Assembly: GCF_910592395.1 (NCBI RefSeq)
Contig: NC_088317.1
Span: forward strand, 14,634,001 to 14,698,000
From: Lineus longissimus
Taxonomy: Eukaryota; Nemertea; Pilidiophora; Heteronemertea; Lineidae
Length of the DNA stretch: 64,000 nt
Direction of reading: 5' to 3'
Shown here one piece after another: positions 42,817 to 51,283 of the stretch. The position numbers and the translations under genes are program-made. Under the pieces are notes generated by a model. The model made no database searches and was not told the origin of the DNA. It saw nothing but the letters and a program-made list of their open reading frames with translations. Each line of letters starts with the position of its first letter. Positions within the stretch are counted from its first letter, which is position 1.

Positions 42817-45560
42817 TAGAATCTAATAACCAAATTAAAATTGTAAAACGAGACTGTCGGTTTTGACTCGACGAAGCATTTTTTATAACATCGATCTAGT
42901 ACCTAAGAAATCCGTAAGGGACGCGTTACCAATAACTCTTCTAAAATGAAGGTAAAATATGTATCACATGATCGTAAATTTTTAAAAGATGAAAGTATGT
43001 ATATAAATGATGCGCAAACATAGACCAACGGAAGAGCAAGAGTATTCTTGAACCTTATAGCAGTGACCATTTGGGTTATCGAAACTCCTTTGATTTATCA
43101 ATGCTAGCTTATTCAAGTCATAAGTTTTTACCGGGTGAAACAAAACTCCTCATATTTAAAAGAGGGTCCGATCCGTGAGGGAGCCCCTCTTCAAGGTGCG
43201 TGATCACACTAAGACCTATATAACCTGGGGATCACTATCCTAAGATTATCAATTTGAGAACCAAATCTCCCCTTTCGTTTGCCATTTCTGCAGGATCTCA
43301 ATGAATTGTGCACAACTGAATGTCGGTCGCTTTTCTCATCGGTGAAAACATTTTTAATGCTGCAAATTTGGCCAAGTCGAAAAGCAATGGCTATTCTTTG
43401 ACCTCATGTCCAAATACTTATGCACTATCAAGTGGTTTACTCAATAGGGATCAGCACATCTAATCATAGTAGCCATAAAGACGAGACAAGAAAAAGAGCT
43501 CATCTCGTCACTGTGAACCGCTGCACTGTGACTAACGAGTACTTCCTCGAGCCGCGACAAGTGGCATGTTATCAAGTCGCCACACGGGGGTCGAGTTGGA
43601 ATATGTAAAACCATGCGATTATAAAAAATCAAGATAGACATTGTTGTATCTGGTATCAAACAAATAAAGGGAAGCATCGGGCTACATGTTAGACGAAATC
43701 AAATGCAAAGCCATTTAGCAAATGTCGAGACAGTTAGATAATATTGCATCAATTGTTCAACCTGAATTGTTCGCAACTCAACGGGGAATTCGCAATTGCT
43801 TCATCAAAATTGTTTTGACTAACGTATAGAGAATTAAACTGGCTACCAGATCTTGATGCGCCTAATTTAATCTCGATAATGTGATACTTTTTTAAAGGTC
43901 CTCTTCCCACTTTTTTAGGCCTTGTTGCTTTTCAAGCGCAAATCAGATCGGTATCGTCGAGGAGAGGCTGACATGGACTTGTCGAGGTCGTTTCTGTAGA
44001 AATTTCATCGGCATTAAAAGGAACACGAATTTGGCAGTTAATACCGGAACATCCCTACAAATAGGCGCTGGTCCAGCACTGTAAGTATGACCAGTTAGCA
44101 TGTAGTTTGTCACATTTGCTTATTTTCTAGTTAAATCGTTAGCCTGGTTCAAAACTTAAACAACACTGCAGCGGATTCGGTGTCAAAGCAAGGTGATATT
44201 CATCCGCATTACAACTACGTCTAGGAGTTCCCTGATAACCCTAAAGCATCGCTTTGAGATGGGATTTCGTGTGACAACCTACTGCAATTGCTACAGTATC
44301 ATGTAACAGTACAATATTTACAAGAATATTGGAAGATTCACCGTAAAGATTGATATCATAATGTACTCGTACATCTGTACGTGAATGAATAATATCCAAA
44401 ACAGGAGTCCTACTAGACAATTTTCTACCTAGGAACTTCAAACTTCAAATACATGTACCTCTAGAGAAGTTTACATCCTATATGGCTCTAAAAGAAGAAA
44501 TGCCAACTCCCAGAATTGAGATGTTCACATCGTTTGTTCCTAGGAAGGCGGCAGTGCAGCATGGTAGCTCTGTTTCTGTGCCTTAACGTTTTGAATGATG
44601 CGGGCTTTGGCTAGGCTTTCTCTCGGTCGGTCATCAAGGGACAGTCCACCAGACTGTACAGAATTACCGAATTGTGACGACTACCGGGCTTGGCAACTGG
44701 CCGGAGAGCAGCACTTGGTCACGTCACGACAATTAAAATTGCAATCGATTATGCCAAACATGTACGCCATGAACAACTCGGCAAATTCTTCATTGCAAAC
44801 TTGACGATGCATTGTATATCAAAGCGTATAATCAGTCACCATCATGTGGCAAGACGTACCCATTGCTGTACAGCCAATTGACGAATTTCTTCTCTATTTT
44901 TCCGCCGTTCTCCAAATTTTCTTAATCCCATGCATGTACACGCGAACAGTGACTTCTCAGCGTTGTGTACTCCCGATCCAACAGTACTTGAATATGCAAT
45001 TACAATGCAGGCAGCCTTACTTGCATTTCTATTTACTAAGGACTGAAACTTTCGTACGTACGCTGACATGGCTGTTGGAAATGTATTCGCGATCATAGAG
45101 CAGTTAAAACCCTATATCAATAAAAAAAATGCCACAAAACACGTCGTTTTACTGTAAAAGTTTGGTCAACGGTACATCCGACCAAGTGCAAAACTGACAT
45201 ACATGATATAGTAGCCTTCTTATGCACAGGGGAATATTTCATTACCTTATGCACTAAGAAGACATCTCTACCTACTGTCGAAGGAGTGAATGATAGGTGA
45301 TCTGTACACAGTCTTGCTTTTATAGTTGAAAGTATGGTTTGATAAAGGATTTTAAAGACTTCTGCGCGCGTTATGATCTCGCAGGCATTTGCCTCATCTA
45401 GCATAAAAAGCAACACGCTACTCATACCGACCCACCATCGTTGTGCCTATATCCATCCTAGAAAGGAGGCGACTTTAGGACTGATATTCACCGCCGGCAT
45501 GCACGCTATTGTGTTTACAGAACATTATTAGACCCATTCCCTAGACGATTAGAGACATTC
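42817..45560. other. Rest of tandem unit B without recognised genes
   Basis: Matches 31637-34390 of unit A. Only short frames, none recognisable. Confidence 0.5.
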
Positions 45561-46036
45561 TGTGTTCTGGCGAAGCCAGTTTGTTTTGATCATGTTGATC
45601 AGAACTGTCAGATTTGCCATGTGCTTATGTTTATGTTTACATTGGGCAGAACCACTACCAGGATGATGTCTGTCATGTGATAACTGCTGGCTATTGTTGA
45701 TTGGCTGCCCTTGCAGTGTTTATTTTTGGAACAGTATAAAGGCCTAGGAGTTCAGGGAACTAATTGCATTCCAAGTTGAGACTTTGGCTGAGTAGGAGCC
45801 AACACCGATTTCTTGAGAAGACAGAAGATTGCCAATGGTGGACACCTGGCTGGTATGGTAATTCAGCCATGGTGAGGTGAAGGGTCTGTGAGCGTGGATA
45901 GCCGGTACAGGAGAAGGGCCAAGGAAGCTTCTGCTGTTTTAGAACTATGCATGTGGGCTTAGTTCAGTACATGGTGGTACTATATTTGTTGGCTTGACCC
46001 CGAGCCCAAGGTGTGTCTGGCGACACCCTTTTCTGG

Positions 46037-46053
46037 AGAAGGAAGCCATCTTG
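46037..46053 (+). repeat. Target-site duplication, left side of the retrozyme-like insert
   Basis: Seventeen bases identical to 46422-46438. One or two bases at the inner edge are ambiguous because the insert end shares them. Confidence 0.8.
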
Positions 46054-46421
46054 ACGGTATCCAGTTTTACTTCTACTATTCCGATTTTATTGTCTGGTCC
46101 GTGTGTATCATCGGTTGATCCTGTACTCCTCAACATGTGCCATTTGGACAGCCCACTACAGCTTGACTACAACAGAATGTTTCAACAACAGAGTCGCAAC
46201 AAAGTCTATAAGGTCACAACGTCATTGAGAAACCAACCCTGAGTCATGATGTCATTCAAACTGTGAACTTCGAACAAGACAGATGCAAGTCAACCCCAGC
46301 CATCCTGATGAAGCCTAGAGGGGCAGAAACGCGCGTCGGTGGAGCAACACAACAGCCCAACAATAGAGACCGATGGACATTGTTGTAAACTACAGTGACG
46401 GTATCCAGTTTTACTTCTACT
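46054..46421 (+). mobile_element. Retrozyme-like insertion with hammerhead ribozyme
   Basis: About 368 bp flanked by perfect 17-bp direct repeats (46037-46053 and 46422-46438, AGAAGGAAGCCATCTTG), i.e. a target duplication. The insert begins and ends with the same ~26 bases (ACGGTATCCAGTTTTACTTC...), so it contains 1.07 copies of a ~344-nt monomer. The monomer carries a hammerhead motif at about 46300-46340. Animal retrozymes and Penelope-related repeats have this combination: small circular-RNA-forming monomers, hammerhead ribozyme, more than one unit and a target duplication. It has no coding capacity. Confidence 0.7.
46300..46340 (+). ncRNA. Hammerhead ribozyme motif (Penelope/retrozyme type)
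   Basis: The core CTGATGA (46305-46311) is followed by a GCC/GGC stem II (46313-46315 with 46322-46324), then GAAA (46326-46329), a minimal stem III CGC/GCG and TC. Cleavage would follow the C of GTC at about 46337. The flanks CCATC (46300-46304) and GGTGG can form stem I. The very short stem III matches hammerheads of Penelope-like elements and retrozymes, thought to act as dimers. An A-A mismatch at the base of stem II is unusual and may lower activity. Confidence 0.7.
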
Positions 46422-46930
46422 AGAAGGAAGCCATCTTGTCCAGAGTTTATACATTGGAAAAAGCAGACCAGACTTGTATTTTATCTGCTACAAAAAGATG
46501 TTCTTTGCTCTATTGTTGATGCACGGATTTGATATACCGGTGAGGTGATGGTGTGGAACATCGATGTTTAGTTGAAGACGAAGTCAACCCATAGATTGTA
46601 GGCGTCAGTTAGTGATGGTGGTTTATGGTGCCAGTGTTCAAGAAGTTTGATGTTCTTCCTACCCTGTGAGATGTCCTTGTGAGAGGTCGTTGATGTTGTG
46701 ACGGTTCCGGAAGACGAGACGGCGGTGCCCGTATTTCCCACCCGTACTACAGTACGGTAACTCATTGATGATCTGTCCAGTCTTATTTGATCTCACCATT
46801 AGCGAAAATCGGTGTCTGGGAATGCCATTAGTCTGGACTTGATTACCTTTGGAGTATCACATCAAATCAGTTAGTGCTCAACGTTAGAGTTTGTCTTTGC
46901 TTCACGCTCGGTCGTGAAGTGTTTTGTGTG

Positions 46931-47036
46931 AAGCACCGGTTGTGTTACCGTTTGTCGGGCACTTTGTATCGTGGACCAGAAGCACCTGTTGTGTTACCGT
47001 TTGTCGGCACTTTGTATCGTGGAACACTTTGTATCG
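46931..47036 (+). repeat. Short tandem duplication
   Basis: A ~45-bp block (GAAGCACC.GTTGTGTTACC ... CACTTTGTATCGTGGA) occurs twice, followed by a partial third copy of its end. It lies in the putative LTR or leader. Confidence 0.75.
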
Positions 47037-47447
47037 TGGAATTATATCCAACTTAACTTAAACTGCCCCTTAGTGGATTGCAACTCCGTTGAGGTGAACA
47101 AGCTACAGCTCCGGGCCAAGTGGAGAGAATCGGAGAAGAGAGGCGTCCGAAGACGAGAGCGAGAGGGATCGGCCCAGCTGTGGATTGTGGATAGACGAAC
47201 GACAAGGATTGACAACGTGATTGACTTGGTTAGTATGGTCAATCCTCGTACCTTTAATACAGTCCTCTAATTTTGATATTGCTTTGCAGCCACGCATTAA
47301 CATTTGGTCTCTTCGACCGGATCCTATCTGATTTGGAGAAAACGTTACTAGTCCTAAGGGTGCAGTTTAAGTTGAGGAGTTTTATAGACTGATTTTATTA
47401 TATTCGTCAAAAATTGTCATTTTGTTGCTGTTTCTGCGACCGACTCG

Positions 47448-48005
47448 ATGGCCACTCGTCCACGGCGTGAGGGAAGGCGAAGACCTGCTCGCTTTGGTGA
47501 ATATGAATGTGATGAAGGTGCCAGCTACTTGGGTGCTCCAGCCAGTCAAATGATGATGAGTGATGCTGACACGCAGTTGAAGTTAGAGCGAGCGACCCGC
47601 AGCCTGGAGAAGCAGTTTAGTCGGAATGTTACCAAAGCTGAAGGTGTGATAACTTCCTGGGGAAGCCGAACTTTGCTGAGGTCCGTCGAGAAGCGCCTAC
47701 ATCAGACCTTTGATGAATTGAAGTCCGTTGTTGCGGATTTGTATTGCATGATGGGAGACGCCGAGTATTACACCAAGCTCCAGGATTGGTTTGATGAGAT
47801 GACAGCCCATGCAGAGGATGTGTTTGATAACATCACCCAGCATTTGTATACCCGCCAAGGCGAACCTGAGACCTGTTTTGAAGGTAGCATTCATTCCGAT
47901 CGATTGAGCGATGTCAACGTTTGGAATTGGTTGATGGAGACTACCACCAAGTCCAGGGGTACCGGTCTAGCGAAAGAAGAGAAACCTACCGGAGAATCAG
48001 CCTAA
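47448..48005 (+). CDS. Gag-like N-terminal fragment of the LTR retrotransposon
   Basis: An open frame from an ATG with a very basic start (RPRREGRRRPARF) and then a helical, charged region with coiled-coil character (TQLKLERATRSLEKQF; VEKRLHQTFDELKSVVADL; YYTKLQDWFDEM). This resembles the start of BEL/Pao-type Gag proteins that carry a helical domain before the zinc knuckle; no zinc knuckle is reached. The frame ends at a TAA whose last A is the first base of the Polinton-like element, so the stop comes from the insertion. Confidence 0.55.
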   Translation: MATRPRREGRRRPARFGEYECDEGASYLGAPASQMMMSDADTQLKLERATRSLEKQFSRNVTKAEGVITSWGSRTLLRSVEKRLHQTFDELKSVVADLYCMMGDAEYYTKLQDWFDEMTAHAEDVFDNITQHLYTRQGEPETCFEGSIHSDRLSDVNVWNWLMETTTKSRGTGLAKEEKPTGESA

Positions 48006-48029
48006 GTAGTGTAATAATGGGGATTCTAA

Positions 48030-48306
48030 CTCAGAGTCAAATCCCAGTCAAAATCTCCAAGTCAAATCCCAGTCAACACGTTTCAAAAGAGTCTCAGTCA
48101 AATCCTAGTCTAAATAGTTTCCAGTCAAACTTCAGTCAAGTCGCTAAATCATCCAAATCATCCAAATTTTCAAAATTTCAAAATTTCAAAAATTTTTCAA
48201 AAATTTCAAAATTTCAAAAATTTCAAAATTTCAAAAATTTCAAAAATTTCAAAAATTTCAAAATTTCAAAATTTCAAAAAATTTCAAAATTTTCAAAATT
48301 TCAAAA
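48030..48306 (+). repeat. Subterminal repeats: CAGTCAAA array and TTTCAAAA low-complexity tract
   Basis: First come degenerate ~8-14-base repeats around CAGTCAAATCC (48030-48140), then a long TTTCAAAA/TTTCAAAAA tract (48160-48306). No gene. Low-complexity subterminal DNA of this kind is common near Polinton tips. Confidence 0.8.
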
Positions 48307-48308
48307 CC

Positions 48309-48342
48309 TATATCTAAAGAAAATTATTTTCTTGTAAATAAA
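48309..48342 (+). promoter_or_regulatory. Shared leader motif of the small-gene cluster
   Basis: ACCTATATCTAA followed by A/T and TTATTTTCTTGTAAATAAA before the ATG. Variants precede 48675 (48643-48674), 49009 (48974-49008) and 49341 (49304-49340). Four genes in a row therefore share a promoter-like block, spread by the duplication that made the small paralogues. Confidence 0.7.
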
Positions 48343-48642
48343 ATGAATTTTCCATCAAATGAAGAACTTGAATCAAGAGTCACAGAGTCAACAGATGATC
48401 TAAAATTTAAAGATCTTCCAGTGAACACATGGTATAGAATTAACTCATTCAGAAATATAATCACAAAAATAGGAGAATCAACACTGCTTGAACTTGAAGA
48501 CTCAGAAGCTAAAGAAGTCACAGTGTGGGCGACGAGTGTCATCAAACAAAAGATAAATCGTGATCACAATTATATAAGATTCACAGGAGTCAAGGAAACA
48601 AAACAGGGAAAAAAGTTTTATGGATTTAACCTCTTGGACTAA
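48343..48642 (+). CDS. Small OB-fold-like protein, member 1 of a local family
   Basis: 99 codons. The N-terminal 20 residues are acidic; then KFKDLPVNTWYRINSFRNI, ITKIGESTLLELEDSEAKEV and VWATSVIKQKI, ending YIRFTGVKETKQGKKFYGF. The strand pattern (short beta strands, W-Y-x-I opening, a Lys/Gly/Phe end) resembles small OB-fold single-stranded-DNA-binding proteins of DNA transposons and viruses. It shares the LPxNTWYxI motif with the next two genes. A replication role is inference. Confidence 0.55.
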   Translation: MNFPSNEELESRVTESTDDLKFKDLPVNTWYRINSFRNIITKIGESTLLELEDSEAKEVTVWATSVIKQKINRDHNYIRFTGVKETKQGKKFYGFNLLD

Positions 48643-48674
48643 ACCTATATCTAAAGAAAATAAAAACATCATAA

Positions 48675-48941
48675 ATGAGAGAAGTATATGTCAATTGGAG
48701 AAATCTTCCTGATAATACTTGGTATAAGATTGATAGATTGGATTATTTATCAATAACAGATAAGTATGATTTTTTACTATTTGTATATCCCAGAGATGAT
48801 AAAAAAACTTTGTATATTGTAAGACTGACAAAACGAATTAAGGATAAAATTTTAGACCTGGGTGATATAAGCCCTCTTCTAGACGATGATGTCTTCATTT
48901 ACAAAAAAGACAATGATATGAGTCAACATTGGATTTTTTAA
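48675..48941 (+). CDS. Small LPDNTWYKI protein, member 2
   Basis: 88 codons. Starts MREVYVNWRNLPDNTWYKID; the middle is beta-rich (YDFLLFVYPRDDKKTLYIV) and the end reads DDDVFIYKKDNDMSQHWIF. It is paralogous to the frameshifted copy at 49009 over its whole length and to member 1 in the WYxI region. Function unknown. Confidence 0.6.
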   Translation: MREVYVNWRNLPDNTWYKIDRLDYLSITDKYDFLLFVYPRDDKKTLYIVRLTKRIKDKILDLGDISPLLDDDVFIYKKDNDMSQHWIF

Positions 48942-49008
48942 ATAAAAAAGAACAACTTGATTAATTTACAAAACGTCTACTTAACATAAATTATTTTCTT
49001 GTAAATAA

Positions 49009-49273
49009 ATGGAAGAAGTATATGTCAATTGGAGAAATCTTCCTGATAATACCTGGTATAAAATTGAAAAAAATAGATATTCTATCATCAACTGATAAGT
49101 ATGCTTTTTTACTATCGTTAATACCCAGAGATAAAAAAACCTTGTACAGTGTAGTATTACCAAAAGAAATAAAGGAAAATATTTTAGATCTGGGTAATAT
49201 AGAACCTCATGATGAAGATGAGGTCTTCATTTACAAAAAAGACAATGATATTTCTCAACATTGGATTTTTTAA
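49009..49273 (+). pseudogene. Small LPDNTWYKI protein, member 3, frameshifted
   Basis: The ATG at 49009-49011 opens a frame like member 2 (EEVYVNWRNLPDNTWYKIE). It runs into a stop after an A-rich stretch near 49063-49072. The rest of the match (YAFLLSLIPRDKKTLYSVV to QHWIF) continues in another frame to 49273. The downstream spacer AAAAAGAACAACTTGATTAA is also shared with member 2, so the tandem duplication included flanks. Confidence 0.7.
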
Positions 49274-49340
49274 ATAAAAAAGAACAACTTGATTAATTGA
49301 CAAAACCTATATCTAATACAAATTATTTCCTTGTAAATAA

Positions 49341-49865
49341 ATGGAGTCCCTTGTTAGAGAATGTACAAAGTGTTTTCAAGAAAAATTGTTAGAAGAGTTT
49401 GATAAAGTTGAAAAATGTAAATATGGTAGAAGATATAGATGTAAACCATGTACATACAATTATAAAAACAATTATAACACTGACAAAAGGTCAGTTGACG
49501 AATCTTTTAAAAAATCAAGTTATCTTTCATCAACATTATCCTCATGTCTTCATAAAAAATTGAAAAAATCTAATCTTGAGAAAGTTATGGACTGTTCTCT
49601 AGATGGTCTGTACAAGTGGATTTAGTTTCAATTTGATGAAAATATGACATGGGAAAACTATGGTGATTATTGGCATATTGATCACATTTTACCTAAGTCA
49701 CACTTTGATCATTTGAATGAAGAAGAACTTATGCTTTGTTGGAACTGGCGTAACTTGAGACCTGTTTCAAAAGAAGAAAACATGACAAAGGGAAAGAAAA
49801 TTGACTACGAACTATACTATCAAAATGTATCCTTAGCAGCAGAATTTTTAGAAGATGTAATTTAA
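49341..49865 (+). pseudogene. HNH endonuclease gene with an in-frame TAG
   Basis: The first part (49341-49625) has CTKC and CKPC cysteine pairs of a zinc-binding N-domain and a basic middle. After an in-frame TAG (49623-49625) the same frame continues with the HNH core: MTWENYGDYWHIDHILPKSHF, then ELMLCWNWRNLRPVSKEEN. Such HNH nucleases occur as free-standing homing-type enzymes in large DNA viruses and their satellites. A single nonsense change is the only visible break. If expressed it would cut DNA and might drive its own spread. Start chosen at the ATG behind the TAAATAA motif. Confidence 0.75.
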
Positions 49866-50209
49866 AAACTTTTCCTTATAATAAATGAAGACCTCATCCA
49901 TGATGATTTTCACAAATTCTCATGGGTTGTGGTGACCCCTAAGTTCTAGATTTTCGCTCAAGTGAGGATTAACTAGAATTTTAAATTTCACTTCAAAGAG
50001 ATCCATATCTCTTTACCTTATGTCTAAAGGCTAGTACTTTAAGTTTATCAGTCGATATAGTTTTTATTTTCTATTTCTTAGCGGTGTAGATGTCTCTATT
50101 TGGAATCTTATAATCAAAAACTTGATTATAAAATGACTTATTGAAACCGAAACTAAAAAAAGGGGAATCCCCTAAACGTGAACTTAACATAAAACTTTTT
50201 CATTAATAA
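49866..50209. other. Gap with hairpins, no gene
   Basis: Holds a TAATAAATG start-like motif at about 49879-49887 that opens only a 16-codon frame, which may be a remnant of a further gene. It also has a perfect 10-bp-arm hairpin at 50108-50131 (loop AAAC) and a short one at 50161-50173. No recognisable coding. Confidence 0.5.
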
Positions 50210-51265
50210 ATGGAGTCTTCCACGCCGCTAAGAAATATGAAATTAGCTGAGGGATTATCGAGTGACGAGATTAAAATTCTCGCCTACAGAAACAAAGTGA
50301 AAAATTATGGATCTTTATCAAGAGAAAAGTTACTAGAAAAACTTCAACAAGTCCCAAATAGTTTCAATGATGTTGAAGTGAAAATTGACAAGCCAGTTTC
50401 TGACTTGTCACAACTTGAAAAAAGAGTTCTAGCTCAACGACTAGGTATAAATCCTAGAAAATTCAAAAAAGGGCAGCTGGATACAATTTTAGAGGACAAA
50501 ATTTCACAGGAAAATTTGGTTGACATTAAACCTAAACCTGTAAAGCCAAAAATTTCTATTAGAAAACCTCTTTTAGAAAAAGTCAAGGCTCTTGGCCATA
50601 AAAATTTTCAGAATCTCAATATTGAGAAATTGAAAGAACTCTTGACCAAAGAACCAGTGAAAAGACTATTGAAATCAGATCTTTTCAAACAAGCGAAGGA
50701 ACTTGACATCAATGTTAAAAGTTCCATGACAAAAAAATTCATCCAGGAGTTGATTGAAAAACATACAGAGTTAAAAACATTCAAAACATTCAACTCCGCT
50801 TTCAGAGGATATGTTAATCATTTCCAAATGGAAGGTTTGCCTCATATTGACATTGAAAACTATCTCAATAAAATTAAATCAGTTTTACAAGATAAAATTA
50901 ATGAGGAAAATAAAGAAGGATTAAAAATTTCAATCATTCTACATATTCTAATGCAAAGGAAGAATGACGTTAAAGAGTTTCAACTTCGTTCTAGACACAT
51001 CATTTATGTGGGTCAAGAACTTAATTATGACACTCTCATCGAAGACTTCCTTAAAGAACTGGAAAATTTAGTTCAGGAAGGTTCAGGTTGGAAATTTTTG
51101 GAAGTCATCAAGATTGAGTTACACACTGTAAAATATACGCCACTTTCAGGATCAAGCTATATTCCTTTACCAGATAAGATTCAAAATAAAAAAGCAGTGA
51201 TTAATGTACAAAATTCTGATCAAAAATGCTTCAGATACTCAGTTGAAGCTTATCTTTTAAACTAA
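50210..51265 (+). CDS. N-terminal part of polymerase B, ending at an in-frame TAA
   Basis: 351 codons. The first ~200 residues contain four degenerate SAP/Rho-N-like helix-turn motifs: LSSDEIKILAYRNKV.NYGSL, KRVLAQRLGINPRKF, LEKVKALGHKNFQNL and LFKQAKELDINVKS. A helical domain follows, then the segment VKYTPLSGSSYIPLPDKI and KKAVINVQNSDQKCFRYSV, which in related elements lies inside the polymerase protein. The TAA at 51263-51265 is in the same frame as the polymerase part, with no other break. Either this is a nonsense mutation in one long gene, or the two parts are made separately. Confidence 0.65.
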   Translation: MESSTPLRNMKLAEGLSSDEIKILAYRNKVKNYGSLSREKLLEKLQQVPNSFNDVEVKIDKPVSDLSQLEKRVLAQRLGINPRKFKKGQLDTILEDKISQENLVDIKPKPVKPKISIRKPLLEKVKALGHKNFQNLNIEKLKELLTKEPVKRLLKSDLFKQAKELDINVKSSMTKKFIQELIEKHTELKTFKTFNSAFRGYVNHFQMEGLPHIDIENYLNKIKSVLQDKINEENKEGLKISIILHILMQRKNDVKEFQLRSRHIIYVGQELNYDTLIEDFLKELENLVQEGSGWKFLEVIKIELHTVKYTPLSGSSYIPLPDKIQNKKAVINVQNSDQKCFRYSVEAYLLN

Positions 51266-51283
51266 GAGAAAAACACAGAACGA

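Larger units (their letters stand above)
34644..45560. repeat. Tandem host unit B
   Basis: Second copy of the host unit. It carries the foldback element (34733-36580), about 0.95 kb that unit A lacks (36737-37680), and uninterrupted versions of the Polinton and DIRS target sites. It breaks off at about 45560, where a retroelement begins. Confidence 0.85.
45561..47302 (+). repeat. Putative 5' LTR (or LTR plus leader)
   Basis: Begins TGT and ends ACA, directly before a candidate primer-binding site. It carries a TATA box near 45734. The length of about 1.7 kb includes a later ~368-bp insertion at 46054-46421. No partner LTR is visible, so the borders are provisional. Confidence 0.35.
45561..48004 (+). 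mobile_element. 5' part of a probable LTR retrotransposon, truncated by a Polinton-like element
   Basis: Host-unit similarity stops at 45560 and new sequence starts TGTGTTCTGG. A TATA box (GTATAAAGG, ~45734), a possible LTR end at 47302 (ACA), a TGGTCTCTTCGACCGG stretch at 47305 that could be a primer-binding site, and then a gag-like reading frame fit the 5' part of an LTR retrotransposon of BEL/Pao type. The second LTR is outside the window, so this rests on layout. The body is cut at about 48005. Confidence 0.5.

Noticed and set aside
46874-47270. Short plus- and minus-strand frames in the putative LTR or leader
   Set aside because: Overlap each other in several frames and span a tandem duplication; no homology pattern.
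48163-48337. Phe/Lys/Ser-rich frame over the TTTCAAAA tract
   Set aside because: Translation of low-complexity DNA, not a gene.
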